From Lachnospiraceae bacterium (GTDB lineage: Bacteria; Bacillota; Clostridia; Lachnospirales; Lachnospiraceae): a DNA stretch of 64,000 nt. The notes under the pieces are model-generated. The model saw nothing but the letters and a program-made list of their open reading frames with translations. It did not search any database and had not been told where the DNA came from. Positions 1 to 7,690 of the stretch are shown here, piece by piece; position 1 is the first letter of the stretch; every line of letters begins with the position of its first letter. A program made the translations under genes and the position numbers. Where the stretch lies: contig JAEDCQ010000009.1 of NCBI GenBank assembly GCA_016294075.1, positions 6,453-70,452 of the forward strand. Direction: 5' to 3'.

Positions 1-69
1 GATAATACCTAAAGCAAACGAATAAATTAAAAAGCGGACTTCCTGATAGATACTTTCACTCAGCACCAT
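1..69 (-). CDS. yabQ: YabQ, spore cortex biosynthesis protein (N-terminus only, cut by window edge)
   Basis: Only the first 23 codons are present. The ATG is at 69 with a purine-rich GGGGGA just upstream, and translation gives MVLSESIYQEVRFLIYSFAL followed by the start of a membrane segment. This matches the start of YabQ, a membrane protein needed for spore cortex formation. It begins 8 bases after the stop of yabP, in the same order as in Bacillus (yabO-yabP-yabQ-divIC), so it is surely co-transcribed. The rest lies outside the window. Confidence 0.8.
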   Translation of the reverse strand, partial: MVLSESIYQEVRFLIYSFALGII

Positions 70-77
70 CTATCCCC

Positions 78-368
78 CTATTTAAATAATTTTGCAAAAA
101 AGGAATTTTCTCCGCCGGAGGGCAGTCCGCTTTCGGAATATGTCAAAGAATCCACCTTGCCGTCTATTTCCACTTCCCCTTTTTCAAGCGTTAAATGTGT
201 CACATGGAGACCGCTTCCGCGAATCATCAGCATCCCCTGCTCTGTCTCCAGGAGAATCTCATTTACATCGAAAGAAAGAACATCTGTTACTCCGTTAATC
301 GTGCAATCCTTTCGATTATTTAAAATCAGTTTGTGCTGTCGTTTTCCTCCGGCATTCAAATCTTCCAT
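78..368 (-). CDS. yabP: YabP sporulation protein
   Basis: A 96-residue protein of the YabP/YqfC family, small beta-rich sporulation proteins. Family features visible are the early L-x-L-N-N-R segment, the VTDVLSFD stretch, the IRGSGLHV core and the LTLEKGEVEIDGKV region. Length is normal for the family. The ATG at 368 follows a GGGAGGCCC-type ribosome site. It lies upstream of yabQ, downstream of rqcP, and behind a candidate sigma-E promoter, which fits its mother-cell expression in Bacillus. The biochemical role in the family is not established. Confidence 0.92.
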   Translation of the reverse strand: MEDLNAGGKRQHKLILNNRKDCTINGVTDVLSFDVNEILLETEQGMLMIRGSGLHVTHLTLEKGEVEIDGKVDSLTYSESGLPSGGENSFFAKLFK

Positions 369-399
369 AAAAGGGCCTCCCTTACTTTGTTTACCTTAG

Positions 400-428
400 A
401 TTATATTGGACACCCATTTAAAATATTC
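400..428 (-). promoter_or_regulatory. Candidate sigma-E promoter for yabP-yabQ
   Basis: On the minus strand a GAATATT box (422-428) is followed after 14 bases by AATATAAT (400-407). The sigma-E consensus is roughly kmATATT, 14 bases, CATAnAnT, so only the first base of the -10 departs from it. Position and the known sigma-E control of yabP in Bacillus support the call. The rest is inference. Confidence 0.5.
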
Positions 429-444
429 CACTTTACAAAAAAAC

Positions 445-684
445 CTATATATATTTAAAAAGCTCTTTTGCCTCTTCCTTTCTGACGGTTTCCTCCACTG
501 CAAGAACCTCGACCTTTACTTCTTTATTTCCGAATGAAATTGTAATTTCATCCCCGACTGCTACATTCGCAGAAGCCTTTGCCGTCTTCCCGTTTATTAA
601 AACTCTTCCGGCATCACATGCTTCATTTGCAACGGTACGACGCTTAATTAAACGGGAAACCTTTAAATATTTATCTAATCTCAT
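445..684 (-). CDS. rqcP: RqcP (YabO), S4-domain ribosome quality-control factor
   Basis: A 79-residue S4 RNA-binding protein starting MRLDKYLKVSRLIKRRTVAN, the standard RqcP/YabO opening, with the VLINGKTAKAS and GDEI segments of the S4 fold. In Bacillus RqcP acts with RqcH on stalled 50S subunits during alanine tailing. The start is placed at the ATG at 684, preceded by GGAAAGG, instead of the upstream in-frame TTG. It lies between hup and yabP, the conserved clostridial order. Its ATG overlaps the stop of a 17-codon upstream reading frame as ATGA. Confidence 0.9.
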   Translation of the reverse strand: MRLDKYLKVSRLIKRRTVANEACDAGRVLINGKTAKASANVAVGDEITISFGNKEVKVEVLAVEETVRKEEAKELFKYI

Positions 685-734
685 TTTCTTCCTTTCCAAT
701 CTTCAAGCAATGGATGCCACGCTTTACGAGCCAT
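681..734 (-). CDS. Possible 17-codon upstream ORF overlapping the rqcP start
   Basis: An ATG at 734 opens a 17-codon frame (MARKAWHPLLEDWKGRK) whose TGA overlaps the rqcP ATG by the classic ATGA arrangement. The region starts right after the hup terminator, so it would be the leader of an rqcP message. The ATG has only an adjacent AAGG and no properly spaced ribosome site. It may be a coupling leader peptide or chance. I do not recognise it. Confidence 0.25.
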   Translation of the reverse strand: MARKAWHPLLEDWKGRK

Positions 735-751
735 CCTTATGTTAATAATAA

Positions 752-783
752 AACAAGGTAAGTACCACGGTACTTACCTTGTT
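752..783 (-). terminator. Intrinsic terminator after hup
   Basis: A perfect inverted repeat: AACAAGGTAAGTACC (752-766) pairs with GGTACTTACCTTGTT (769-783). Read on the minus strand it is followed by TTATTATTAA. It lies 27 bases past the hup stop and separates hup from rqcP. The stem is unusually long and uninterrupted. Confidence 0.8.
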
Positions 784-809
784 GTCCCACTCATGATTTT
801 CAACAAAAA

Positions 810-1082
810 TTAGTTGATAGAATCCTTTAAAGCCTTACCAGCTTTAAACTTAGGAGCTTTAGAAGCTGCAATCTTCATTGTGGCACCTGTCTGAGGATTT
901 CTGCCTTCTCTTGCTGCTCTTTCAGATACTTCAAAAGTACCGAATCCAACTAACTGAACCTTTTCACCCTTTTTTAATTCATCTGCTACTGTTTCTGTGA
1001 AAGCCTTTAATGCTGCTTCTGCATCTTTTTTAGATAAACCAGCTTTTTCAGCCATAGCTGCTACTAATTCTGTCTTGTTCAT
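810..1082 (-). CDS. hup: HU-family nucleoid DNA-binding protein
   Basis: A 90-residue protein, the normal HU length. It shows the MNKTELVAAMAEKAG start, the GEKVQLVGFGTFEV beta region, and the RNPQTGATMKI DNA-binding arm with the proline that intercalates into the minor groove. HU compacts and bends DNA non-specifically as a dimer. It has its own strong promoter and terminator, so it is expressed apart from the genes on both sides. Start at 1082 follows GAGGAGGAG. Confidence 0.97.
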   Translation of the reverse strand: MNKTELVAAMAEKAGLSKKDAEAALKAFTETVADELKKGEKVQLVGFGTFEVSERAAREGRNPQTGATMKIAASKAPKFKAGKALKDSIN

Positions 1083-1142
1083 TATGAACTCCTCCTCTTT
1101 AACGAGTTAATTTACAAAGTACGTTTTAAACGCCTATATACA

Positions 1143-1171
1143 TATATATCTGTTTTAGCCCGTTTTGTCAA
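1143..1171 (-). promoter_or_regulatory. Vegetative (sigma-A) promoter of hup
   Basis: TTGACA (1166-1171) and TATATA (1143-1148) on the minus strand are separated by exactly 17 bases. The -35 box overlaps the last codons of the upstream PEGA lipoprotein gene. This gives hup a 5' leader of roughly 55 bases. Confidence 0.8.
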
Positions 1172-2508
1172 GGGTTTTCTGGGTTTTCCTTATTTTCTTC
1201 GGATGATTTTTCTTCTGTTTTTTCCTCCTCCACTAAATCAGAAAAAGATAAATTCTCATTTGTTACAAGATTTTCAATATTAATCGTATAACTTCTGGTT
1301 TCGTATCCGCTAAGCCGCAATGTAATAACATGTATACCTGCTGTTTTCTTAAAGCTGACGGGGGCGATTCCTATATAAGAGCCATCCATATAAACTTCTA
1401 CACCCTTAGGGGCATCAATTGTGATTTTTCCTCCCGAGGCTGATGTAACATCATTAGAGGATACAGTAGTTGTTTCAGTGGTATTGGAAGAAACAGAGTT
1501 CTTATTTTCCTTTTCCATCGTTACCTGAATTGTAGCATTTTCCTGCCCCACCTTTATATATTGTATAACCGTCTGATAACCGTCTGCTTTTGCCATCATC
1601 TGATGAATACCGTACTCTGTTTGAACCGGAGCCGAAATATCAACCTCTTCACCATCTATATAAACAGCAGCATTATCCGGAGAAACAGCAAATATTAAAT
1701 TGCCATATTTTTTTACATCCTCTTTTTTTAAATCTCCGATATCCAATTCCGTTTCTTTGTCTCTTTTAATTGTTACTTTTTTGGTTGCGGAGATACCCTT
1801 TGTTGAAAATAAAACATCATATTTTCCTTCCGGAACAACTAGCAGCATGTCCTCCTCAATCGGTTTAATAAGGGATTGTCCCACTTCAATCCATCCACCC
1901 AGAAAATATTCATCATTTTTTAGGCGGAGATACCCATGCCCTTTATCAATATAAATACTATATACAGTATGACCGATCCCCTGCACCCTGAGAGTATCCA
2001 CCCGGTTAATATCCATGATTTCAACCTGTTTACCCTCCGAATAAATAAATAAATCCTCCGGGTACCTGTAAATATCCTCTCCGATTGAGATTTCCTTTGT
2101 CCTTTCATCTATGGAAAAATCCGCTACATTTTCTAAAAGAAAAGAAGAGTCCGATTTCTGAACGGAAGCCAGCATTTTCTTTTCTTTTAAAAAAGTAATA
2201 TCTACAATATCTCCCTCATTAATCTGCTCCATGGAAACAGAACTGCCGTATTTATCTGATAAGTTGGTAGTTCCGTTATAATTCAAAGTATAATTGCGCT
2301 CTCGTACAATATTAAAAAATGTAATCGTCTTTTCCTGTTTATTAATACGTTTAATTACCGCCGTATCTGCACTGTCATACATGCCTGCGCGTGCCGGTAT
2401 AAATCCGGTTTCCAATTCCTTCTGTGGCTCCTCCTCAAGAGATTTGCCACATCCGGTTAATATAAAGCCCAGCGCCAGAAGACATATCAGCTTTATCACT
2501 TTGTTCAT
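1168..2508 (-). CDS. Lipoprotein with two C-terminal PEGA domains
   Basis: The start is placed at the ATG at 2508, preceded by GTGGAGA, instead of the GTG 12 bases earlier. This gives 446 residues. A signal peptide ends in the lipobox LTGC with Cys20, so the mature protein should be membrane-anchored outside the cell. The middle part is beta-rich and unrecognised. Two PEGA repeats lie near residues 270-335 (VYIDGEEVDISAPV) and 365-430 (VYMDGSYIGIAPVSF). They are separated by a Ser/Thr linker, and the protein ends in an acidic Glu/Asn/Pro tail. PEGA domains occur in surface and S-layer-associated proteins. The gene begins 15 bases after the cotS-like gene, so the two probably form an operon. 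Confidence 0.8.
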   Translation of the reverse strand: MNKVIKLICLLALGFILTGCGKSLEEEPQKELETGFIPARAGMYDSADTAVIKRINKQEKTITFFNIVRERNYTLNYNGTTNLSDKYGSSVSMEQINEGDIVDITFLKEKKMLASVQKSDSSFLLENVADFSIDERTKEISIGEDIYRYPEDLFIYSEGKQVEIMDINRVDTLRVQGIGHTVYSIYIDKGHGYLRLKNDEYFLGGWIEVGQSLIKPIEEDMLLVVPEGKYDVLFSTKGISATKKVTIKRDKETELDIGDLKKEDVKKYGNLIFAVSPDNAAVYIDGEEVDISAPVQTEYGIHQMMAKADGYQTVIQYIKVGQENATIQVTMEKENKNSVSSNTTETTTVSSNDVTSASGGKITIDAPKGVEVYMDGSYIGIAPVSFKKTAGIHVITLRLSGYETRSYTINIENLVTNENLSFSDLVEEEKTEEKSSEENKENPENP

Positions 2509-2523
2509 TTCATTCTCCACGTT

Positions 2524-3516
2524 TTACCAATACTTCTCAAATAGTTCCTGTATCAATCTGTTTTTTGCAGTCTCCTGTTCCAAAAGCTTTTGCAGTTTCT
2601 CACCGTTTTTTGACGACATCCATGCTTTGGGGCTGTTGTAATAAAAATTAACAATCTTCCAAAATTTTTCAGGATAGCTGAACCGGTATTTTAATTGCAG
2701 AAAATCCTCTTCCCTCAGAGTCCTTTCTTCTGCGTATGTAGAAAGCAGCTCTTTTCCAAGTGATACATCCCAATTATTTTTTTCCAACAGCTTCCGCACA
2801 AATAAGTATACATCTTTTACCGGATTGTCTACGGATATTTTTTCAAAATTAATAATATTACAATGCTCCGGTTCTATCAGAATATTATGATATTGATAAT
2901 CGCCATGGCACATTGTATTATCATGCAGAATGGACGAGAGCCATCCGTCTAAATCTTCCTGATATAATTTTTCCGTAACAGAAACAGCCTTCTCCCGGAA
3001 AAAATCATAGTGTTGCTGCAAAAAAAGTTCAAACTCCGATTTTTGTCCTTTTTCTTTTAAATAACGACGAACACGGTGTAATTCTGCATTATGCTTTTCA
3101 ATCTCCCGTAAAAGAGGCAACTGCTTTGGAGCCAAAAGAGAATTCTCCGCTGCTCCTTCCATCGCTTTATGAAGCCTCGCCAATGCACGGATACTTTTTT
3201 GGCATTCAGTCTTTTCTTTAATATTACACTCTTTTGCATTAAAATAGCTTTTTACAATGTAAGTTGTTCCGTCAAAATCAATACAGGCATTTTCGCCCTC
3301 TTTATTAGGAATGATTTCTTCTATATCAGGATACCCGTTCCCGCGGATTCGTTTCAAAGCCTCCGCAATAAATGAAAGTCTCTGTAATGTTCCTTTATAC
3401 TCTTTTAAAATAAAGATTCCTTCTTTTGTCTCAAAAAGAATGGAACCCCTTCCTTTCCAGGTCCGCTCAACAACAAAATCATACTGCTCTAAAATACTAA
3501 CCGCCCGGTCATTCAT
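2524..3516 (-). CDS. CotS-family spore coat protein (kinase-like fold)
   Basis: 330 residues with the aminoglycoside-phosphotransferase-like fold of CotS/CotI/YutH coat proteins. The catalytic-loop motif is present as H204-G-D206-YQYH-N211. The following metal-binding segment reads I-N223-F-E, where active kinases have an Asp, so the protein may bind nucleotide without phosphorylating, or use another metal ligand. The NP-V-K-DV segment after it is typical of the family. ATG at 3516 follows AAGGAG. A candidate sigma-K promoter lies upstream, fitting late mother-cell expression. The exact coat role is not predictable. Confidence 0.82.
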   Translation of the reverse strand: MNDRAVSILEQYDFVVERTWKGRGSILFETKEGIFILKEYKGTLQRLSFIAEALKRIRGNGYPDIEEIIPNKEGENACIDFDGTTYIVKSYFNAKECNIKEKTECQKSIRALARLHKAMEGAAENSLLAPKQLPLLREIEKHNAELHRVRRYLKEKGQKSEFELFLQQHYDFFREKAVSVTEKLYQEDLDGWLSSILHDNTMCHGDYQYHNILIEPEHCNIINFEKISVDNPVKDVYLFVRKLLEKNNWDVSLGKELLSTYAEERTLREEDFLQLKYRFSYPEKFWKIVNFYYNSPKAWMSSKNGEKLQKLLEQETAKNRLIQELFEKYW

Positions 3517-3561
3517 CTTTCCCGCTCCTTAATAAGATATTATCCGTAGGTTCGGATGTTC

Positions 3562-3588
3562 TATCTTATGAAAAAGACACGGAAAGTA
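3562..3588 (-). promoter_or_regulatory. Candidate sigma-K promoter of the cotS-like gene
   Basis: On the minus strand CATAAGATA (3562-3570) matches the sigma-K -10 pattern CATAnnnTA. An AC dinucleotide 15 bases upstream (3586-3587) can serve as the short -35 element, one or two bases tighter than usual. It lies just past the cca stop and 46 bases before the gene start. The -10 element is short, so chance occurrence is possible. Confidence 0.4.
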
Positions 3589-3592
3589 TGAA

Positions 3593-4915
3593 TTATTCCT
3601 TTCTTGAAATGCAGGATAATAAATACTCTTTTGTATTTAAGGAAGGCTCCTTTAATACCAGATTAAGCATTTCCTGTAATGCTTCACCGATTTCTTTCCC
3701 CGGCTTCATTCCCGCCGCAATCAAATCACTGCCGGTAACAGCCAGCATTTTGATTGAAACACAATCTCCGTTCTTTAAAACTGTCTGATATATTTCCTCT
3801 AATTGCTGTAATTCTTTTTCTTTTTCTTCCCTTTTAAACATACTCTGGGAAAGAAAATCTGCCCTTTTTACTTCTAACAGAATCGGAAACAGGTCCTCTC
3901 CTATCTTTACAACGGCACGTCTGACACCCTCCGGTGTCAGCTTAATCTTTAAATCATGATAACTGACAAGGCGAACTACTTTTTGCCTTGTATCATTATC
4001 AAAGCGAAGCCTCTTCATAATTCTGTCTGCCATTTCCGCCGATATTTTTCCGTGACCGTAAAAATGGTCAACTCCCTTTTCATCTACCGATTTTGTTACG
4101 GCTTTTCCCATATCATGAAACAACATGGCAAACCTAAGCACTTTATCTGCACGTACAAACAAAAGAGAATGCAGAATATGCTCACCGACACTGTAGCAAT
4201 GATGCGGATTATTCTGCTCCGTTTCCATTGCTGCATCAAATTCCGGTAAAAATACGCCTGTCATTCCCAGCTCATACGCTTTACGCAAATAATCCGGGTG
4301 TTCCGAAATCATAAGCTTTGTCAATTCTGTACAAATTCTTTCGGCACTGATTTTAGAAAGAGTCGGAGCAAGCTTATTGATTGCCTGCCCCGTTGTAAAT
4401 TCAATCTCATATCCAAGCTGACCGCTGAAGCGAACCGCACGCATCATACGAAGAGCATCCTCCGTAAAACGTTCTTCCGGATTCCCTACACAACGAATTA
4501 TTTTTGCTTCCAAATCCTGTATTCCGCCGAATTCGTCAACAATACCGGTTTTATCATTGTATGCCATCGCATTGATAGTAAAATCTCTTCTTTTTAAATC
4601 CTCTGAAAGACAGGATGTAAATACAACCTCCTTCGGATGACGTGCGTCCTCATATTCTCCGTCTATCCGGTATGTCGTTACTTCAAAGGTCTCTTTTCCA
4701 ATCAGTACCGTTACGGTTCCATGTGCAATCCCGGTATCTATCGTGCACGGAAATAATTTCTTTACCTCTATGGGAGAGGCATTTGTCGTAATATCCCAAT
4801 CATCCGGATTTTTGTGCAGAAGCGTATCCCTGACACAGCCGCCCACTGCATATCCTTCAAAGCCTGCATTTTCTAAAGTTGTAATAATTGTCTTTACATT
4901 TTCAGGTAATTTCAT
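3593..4915 (-). CDS. cca: CCA tRNA nucleotidyltransferase with HD domain
   Basis: 440 residues. The nucleotidyltransferase motif is G25-G26 with the catalytic D39-x-D41, followed by the RRDFTINAMAYN and EDALRMMRAVRFSGQLG segments that recognise the tRNA acceptor. A C-terminal HD domain shows FAMLFHDMGKA. The enzyme adds or repairs the 3' CCA of tRNAs, and it is needed here because at least the tRNA-Arg in this window does not encode CCA. It starts 11 bases after ackA, with GAGGTAGTA before the ATG, so the two are likely co-transcribed. Confidence 0.96.
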   Translation of the reverse strand: MKLPENVKTIITTLENAGFEGYAVGGCVRDTLLHKNPDDWDITTNASPIEVKKLFPCTIDTGIAHGTVTVLIGKETFEVTTYRIDGEYEDARHPKEVVFTSCLSEDLKRRDFTINAMAYNDKTGIVDEFGGIQDLEAKIIRCVGNPEERFTEDALRMMRAVRFSGQLGYEIEFTTGQAINKLAPTLSKISAERICTELTKLMISEHPDYLRKAYELGMTGVFLPEFDAAMETEQNNPHHCYSVGEHILHSLLFVRADKVLRFAMLFHDMGKAVTKSVDEKGVDHFYGHGKISAEMADRIMKRLRFDNDTRQKVVRLVSYHDLKIKLTPEGVRRAVVKIGEDLFPILLEVKRADFLSQSMFKREEKEKELQQLEEIYQTVLKNGDCVSIKMLAVTGSDLIAAGMKPGKEIGEALQEMLNLVLKEPSLNTKEYLLSCISRKE

Positions 4916-4926
4916 TACTACCTCGA

Positions 4927-6123
4927 TTATTTTATTAAACGAACGGTTTCTCTTGCAATTGCGAGTTCTTCATTTGTCGGAACTACCATGGTTACGACCT
5001 TATCTGTGTCCTTAGAAAGAATAACTTCCTCTCCGCGAAGCTTATTCTTCTCTGTATCAATGCTTGTTCCCAGCCATTCCAGATACTCACCAATCATAAC
5101 TCGCATCTGCTGGTTATTTTCACCGACACCTGCAGTAAACGCGATTACATCCACGCCCTTCATAGCCATAACATATGCTCCGATATATTTTGCTACCCTG
5201 TATGCATATGCTTCCAAAGTATCCTTCGCCTTTTCGTTTCCGCGGTCTGCTGCTGTCACAAGGTCGCGGAAGTCACTGGAAATTCCGCCGGATAATCCCA
5301 ATACACCGGATTTCTTATTGCAAACGGATATAACTTCATCGGCTGTCATATTCTCTTTTTCTGCAAGGAATCCGACAATTGCCGGATCAATATCTCCGCA
5401 GCGTGTTCCCATAATTAATCCTTCAAGCGGTGTAAGACCCATGGAAGTATCTACGGATTTTCCGTGATCTACTGCGGAAATGGAAGCCCCGTTGCCTAAA
5501 TGACAAACGACAATTTTTAAATCGTCTCTGTTTTTCCCGATAATTTCTGCAGCACGTTTCGATACAAAATCATGACTTGTCCCGTGGAAACCATATCTTC
5601 TTACTTTATATTTTTCATAATATTCATAAGGAAGTCCGTATAAATACGCTTTCTTCGGCATCGTTTGATGGAATGCCGTATCAAATACCGCTACCATGGG
5701 AATCTTTGGCATAATGGCCTTGCAGGAATTAATACCAATCAGGTTTGCCGGATTGTGTAAAGGAGCAAGATCGTTGCATTCTTCAATTGCTTTCTGCACC
5801 TCATCATCTATCACAACGGAGCTTGCAAACTTTTCTCCGCCATGTACAATGCGGTGGCCGACAGCATCTATTTCATCTAATGATTTGATTACACCGACTT
5901 TTTCATCCGTCAGCTTCTCTATTACCAAACGGACCGCATCGGTATGGTCTGCCATCGGTATCTCTGTTGTGCTCTTTTCACCGCCCTTCGGTGTATGCGT
6001 AATAGCACTTCCGTCAATGCCGATTCTTTCACAAAGTCCTTTTGCCAGCACTTCTTCGGTCTCAGAAGAAATCAACTGATACTTTAAGGATGAACTGCCA
6101 CAGTTAATAACTAAAACATTCAT
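4927..6123 (-). CDS. ackA: Acetate kinase
   Basis: 398 residues, the full family length. Signatures include the N-terminal VINCGSSSLKYQLI, FDTAFHQTMP, YGFHGTSHDFV, CHLGNGASISAV and AFTAGVGENN. The enzyme converts acetyl phosphate and ADP to acetate and ATP, a main energy-yielding step in fermenting Clostridia. The usual partner pta is not adjacent here. Upstream is proS and downstream is cca. ATG at 6123 follows GGAGG. Confidence 0.98.
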   Translation of the reverse strand: MNVLVINCGSSSLKYQLISSETEEVLAKGLCERIGIDGSAITHTPKGGEKSTTEIPMADHTDAVRLVIEKLTDEKVGVIKSLDEIDAVGHRIVHGGEKFASSVVIDDEVQKAIEECNDLAPLHNPANLIGINSCKAIMPKIPMVAVFDTAFHQTMPKKAYLYGLPYEYYEKYKVRRYGFHGTSHDFVSKRAAEIIGKNRDDLKIVVCHLGNGASISAVDHGKSVDTSMGLTPLEGLIMGTRCGDIDPAIVGFLAEKENMTADEVISVCNKKSGVLGLSGGISSDFRDLVTAADRGNEKAKDTLEAYAYRVAKYIGAYVMAMKGVDVIAFTAGVGENNQQMRVMIGEYLEWLGTSIDTEKNKLRGEEVILSKDTDKVVTMVVPTNEELAIARETVRLIK

Positions 6124-6177
6124 GTTACAACCTCCGTTTATATTGATTACTGATATCTGAAATAAAATCCGTCTGCT

Positions 6178-7614
6178 TTAATATGCTCTGCCCCAATAAA
6201 CCATTTTCTTAGCCGGTTTGCCGCAGCATACACAGGTATCGCTTAATTGCTCCTGTTCAAAAGGCATGCATCTGCTTGTTGCTGAGTATTTTTCTTTAAT
6301 AATATCTTCGCATTCCTGCTCTCCGCACCACATAGCTTTTACAAAACCGGGAGTTTCATTCAGAATCTTTTCCAGCTCATCCATGTTCGTTGCAACATAT
6401 GTATGTGCATCACGGTGCTCCCTTGCTCTTACCAGCATATCCTTCTGAATCGTTTCCAGAAGCTCTGTTACTTTATCGCCCAGTTCATCCAAAGAAATTT
6501 CCATCTTTTCATGATTATCACGACGAACCAGAATACATTTGTTTGCCTCGATATCCTTAGGACCGATTTCCACACGAATCGGAATGCCTCTCATTTCCTG
6601 TTCTGAGAATTTCCATCCCGGACTCTTATCTGCGTCATCTACCTTTACACGGCATCCCTTCGCAGCCAATAATTCCTTTAATTCGGCGGCTTTTTCCAGA
6701 ACTCCTTCTTTTTTCTGCATAATCGGAACAATCATAACCTGCGTAGGCGCTACAAGTGGCGGCAGTACCAATCCGGAATTGTCTCCATGTACCATAATAA
6801 TGGCTCCGATTAATCTGGTTGTCATTCCCCATGAAGTCTGATGAACATATTTTAATGTATTATCCTTATCTGTAAACTGAATACCGAATGCTTTCGCAAA
6901 GCCGTCTCCGAAGTTGTGGCTTGTACCGGACTGCAGCGCTTTTCCGTCATGCATTAATGCCTCGATTGTATAAGTTGCTTCCGCACCCGCAAATTTTTCT
7001 TTGTCTGTTTTGCGCCCTCTGATAACGGGCATAGCCAACACTTCTTCACAGAAATCGGCATAAACATTCAACATCTGAATGGTACGATCCTCTGCTTCCT
7101 GTGCCGTTGCATGAGCAGTATGTCCTTCCTGCCATAAGAATTCTCTGGAACGAAGGAATGGTCTTGTCTCTTTTTCCCAGCGTACAACAGAACACCACTG
7201 GTTATATACCTTCGGCAAATCTCTGTAAGAGTGAATATCGTTTTTATAAAAATCACAGAAAAGAGTTTCTGACGTCGGACGTACACAAAGTCTTTCCTGT
7301 AAAGGATTCAACCCCCCATGTGTTACCCATGCAACCTCCGGTGCAAATCCTTCTACATGATCCTTTTCTTTCTGTAATAGACTTTCCGGTATAAACATCG
7401 GCAGATAAACATTTTCTACCCCGGTTGCTTTAAATCTTTCATCCAATTGCTTCTGAATCAACTCCCAGATTGCATATCCGGCGGGCTTAATCACCATACA
7501 ACCTTTCACACTGGTATAATCAATCAACTCTGCCTTTTTTACTACATCCGTATACCATTGTGCAAAATCCTCTTCCATAGAAGTAATCGCTTCTACCAAC
7601 TTCTTCTCTGCCAT
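6178..7614 (-). CDS. proS: Prolyl-tRNA synthetase, archaeal/eukaryotic-like type (ProS type 3)
   Basis: 478 residues, much shorter than the E. coli type with its editing insertion. Class II signatures are visible: the RPTSETLFCDFYKN motif 2 region, the VRWEKETRPFLRSREFLWQEGHTAHAT segment, and a C-terminal zinc-like domain with CMPFEQ and CVCCGKPAKK ending in Tyr, as in ProS type 3. It charges tRNA-Pro in the cytoplasm. It has its own strong promoter. ATG at 7614 follows GAAAGGAG. Confidence 0.97.
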   Translation of the reverse strand: MAEKKLVEAITSMEEDFAQWYTDVVKKAELIDYTSVKGCMVIKPAGYAIWELIQKQLDERFKATGVENVYLPMFIPESLLQKEKDHVEGFAPEVAWVTHGGLNPLQERLCVRPTSETLFCDFYKNDIHSYRDLPKVYNQWCSVVRWEKETRPFLRSREFLWQEGHTAHATAQEAEDRTIQMLNVYADFCEEVLAMPVIRGRKTDKEKFAGAEATYTIEALMHDGKALQSGTSHNFGDGFAKAFGIQFTDKDNTLKYVHQTSWGMTTRLIGAIIMVHGDNSGLVLPPLVAPTQVMIVPIMQKKEGVLEKAAELKELLAAKGCRVKVDDADKSPGWKFSEQEMRGIPIRVEIGPKDIEANKCILVRRDNHEKMEISLDELGDKVTELLETIQKDMLVRAREHRDAHTYVATNMDELEKILNETPGFVKAMWCGEQECEDIIKEKYSATSRCMPFEQEQLSDTCVCCGKPAKKMVYWGRAY

Positions 7615-7647
7615 TTGAGATTCTCCTTTCCTTTATCATATTGCTTC

Positions 7648-7676
7648 ATTATAGTGTTTTTTTGTAACAAAATCAA
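7648..7676 (-). promoter_or_regulatory. Vegetative promoter of proS
   Basis: Minus strand TTGATT (7671-7676), a 17-base spacer, then a perfect TATAAT (7648-7653). Transcription would start near 7641, giving a short 5' leader, so no T-box fits in front of proS. Confidence 0.8.
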
Positions 7677-7690
7677 CTTCCCCGATAAAA

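Noticed and set aside
3534..3567. Interrupted inverted repeat AAGATA...TATCTT between cca and the cotS-like gene, considered as a cca terminator
   Set aside because: No T-run follows on either strand, the stem is broken, and the same bases fit a sigma-K -10 element better.
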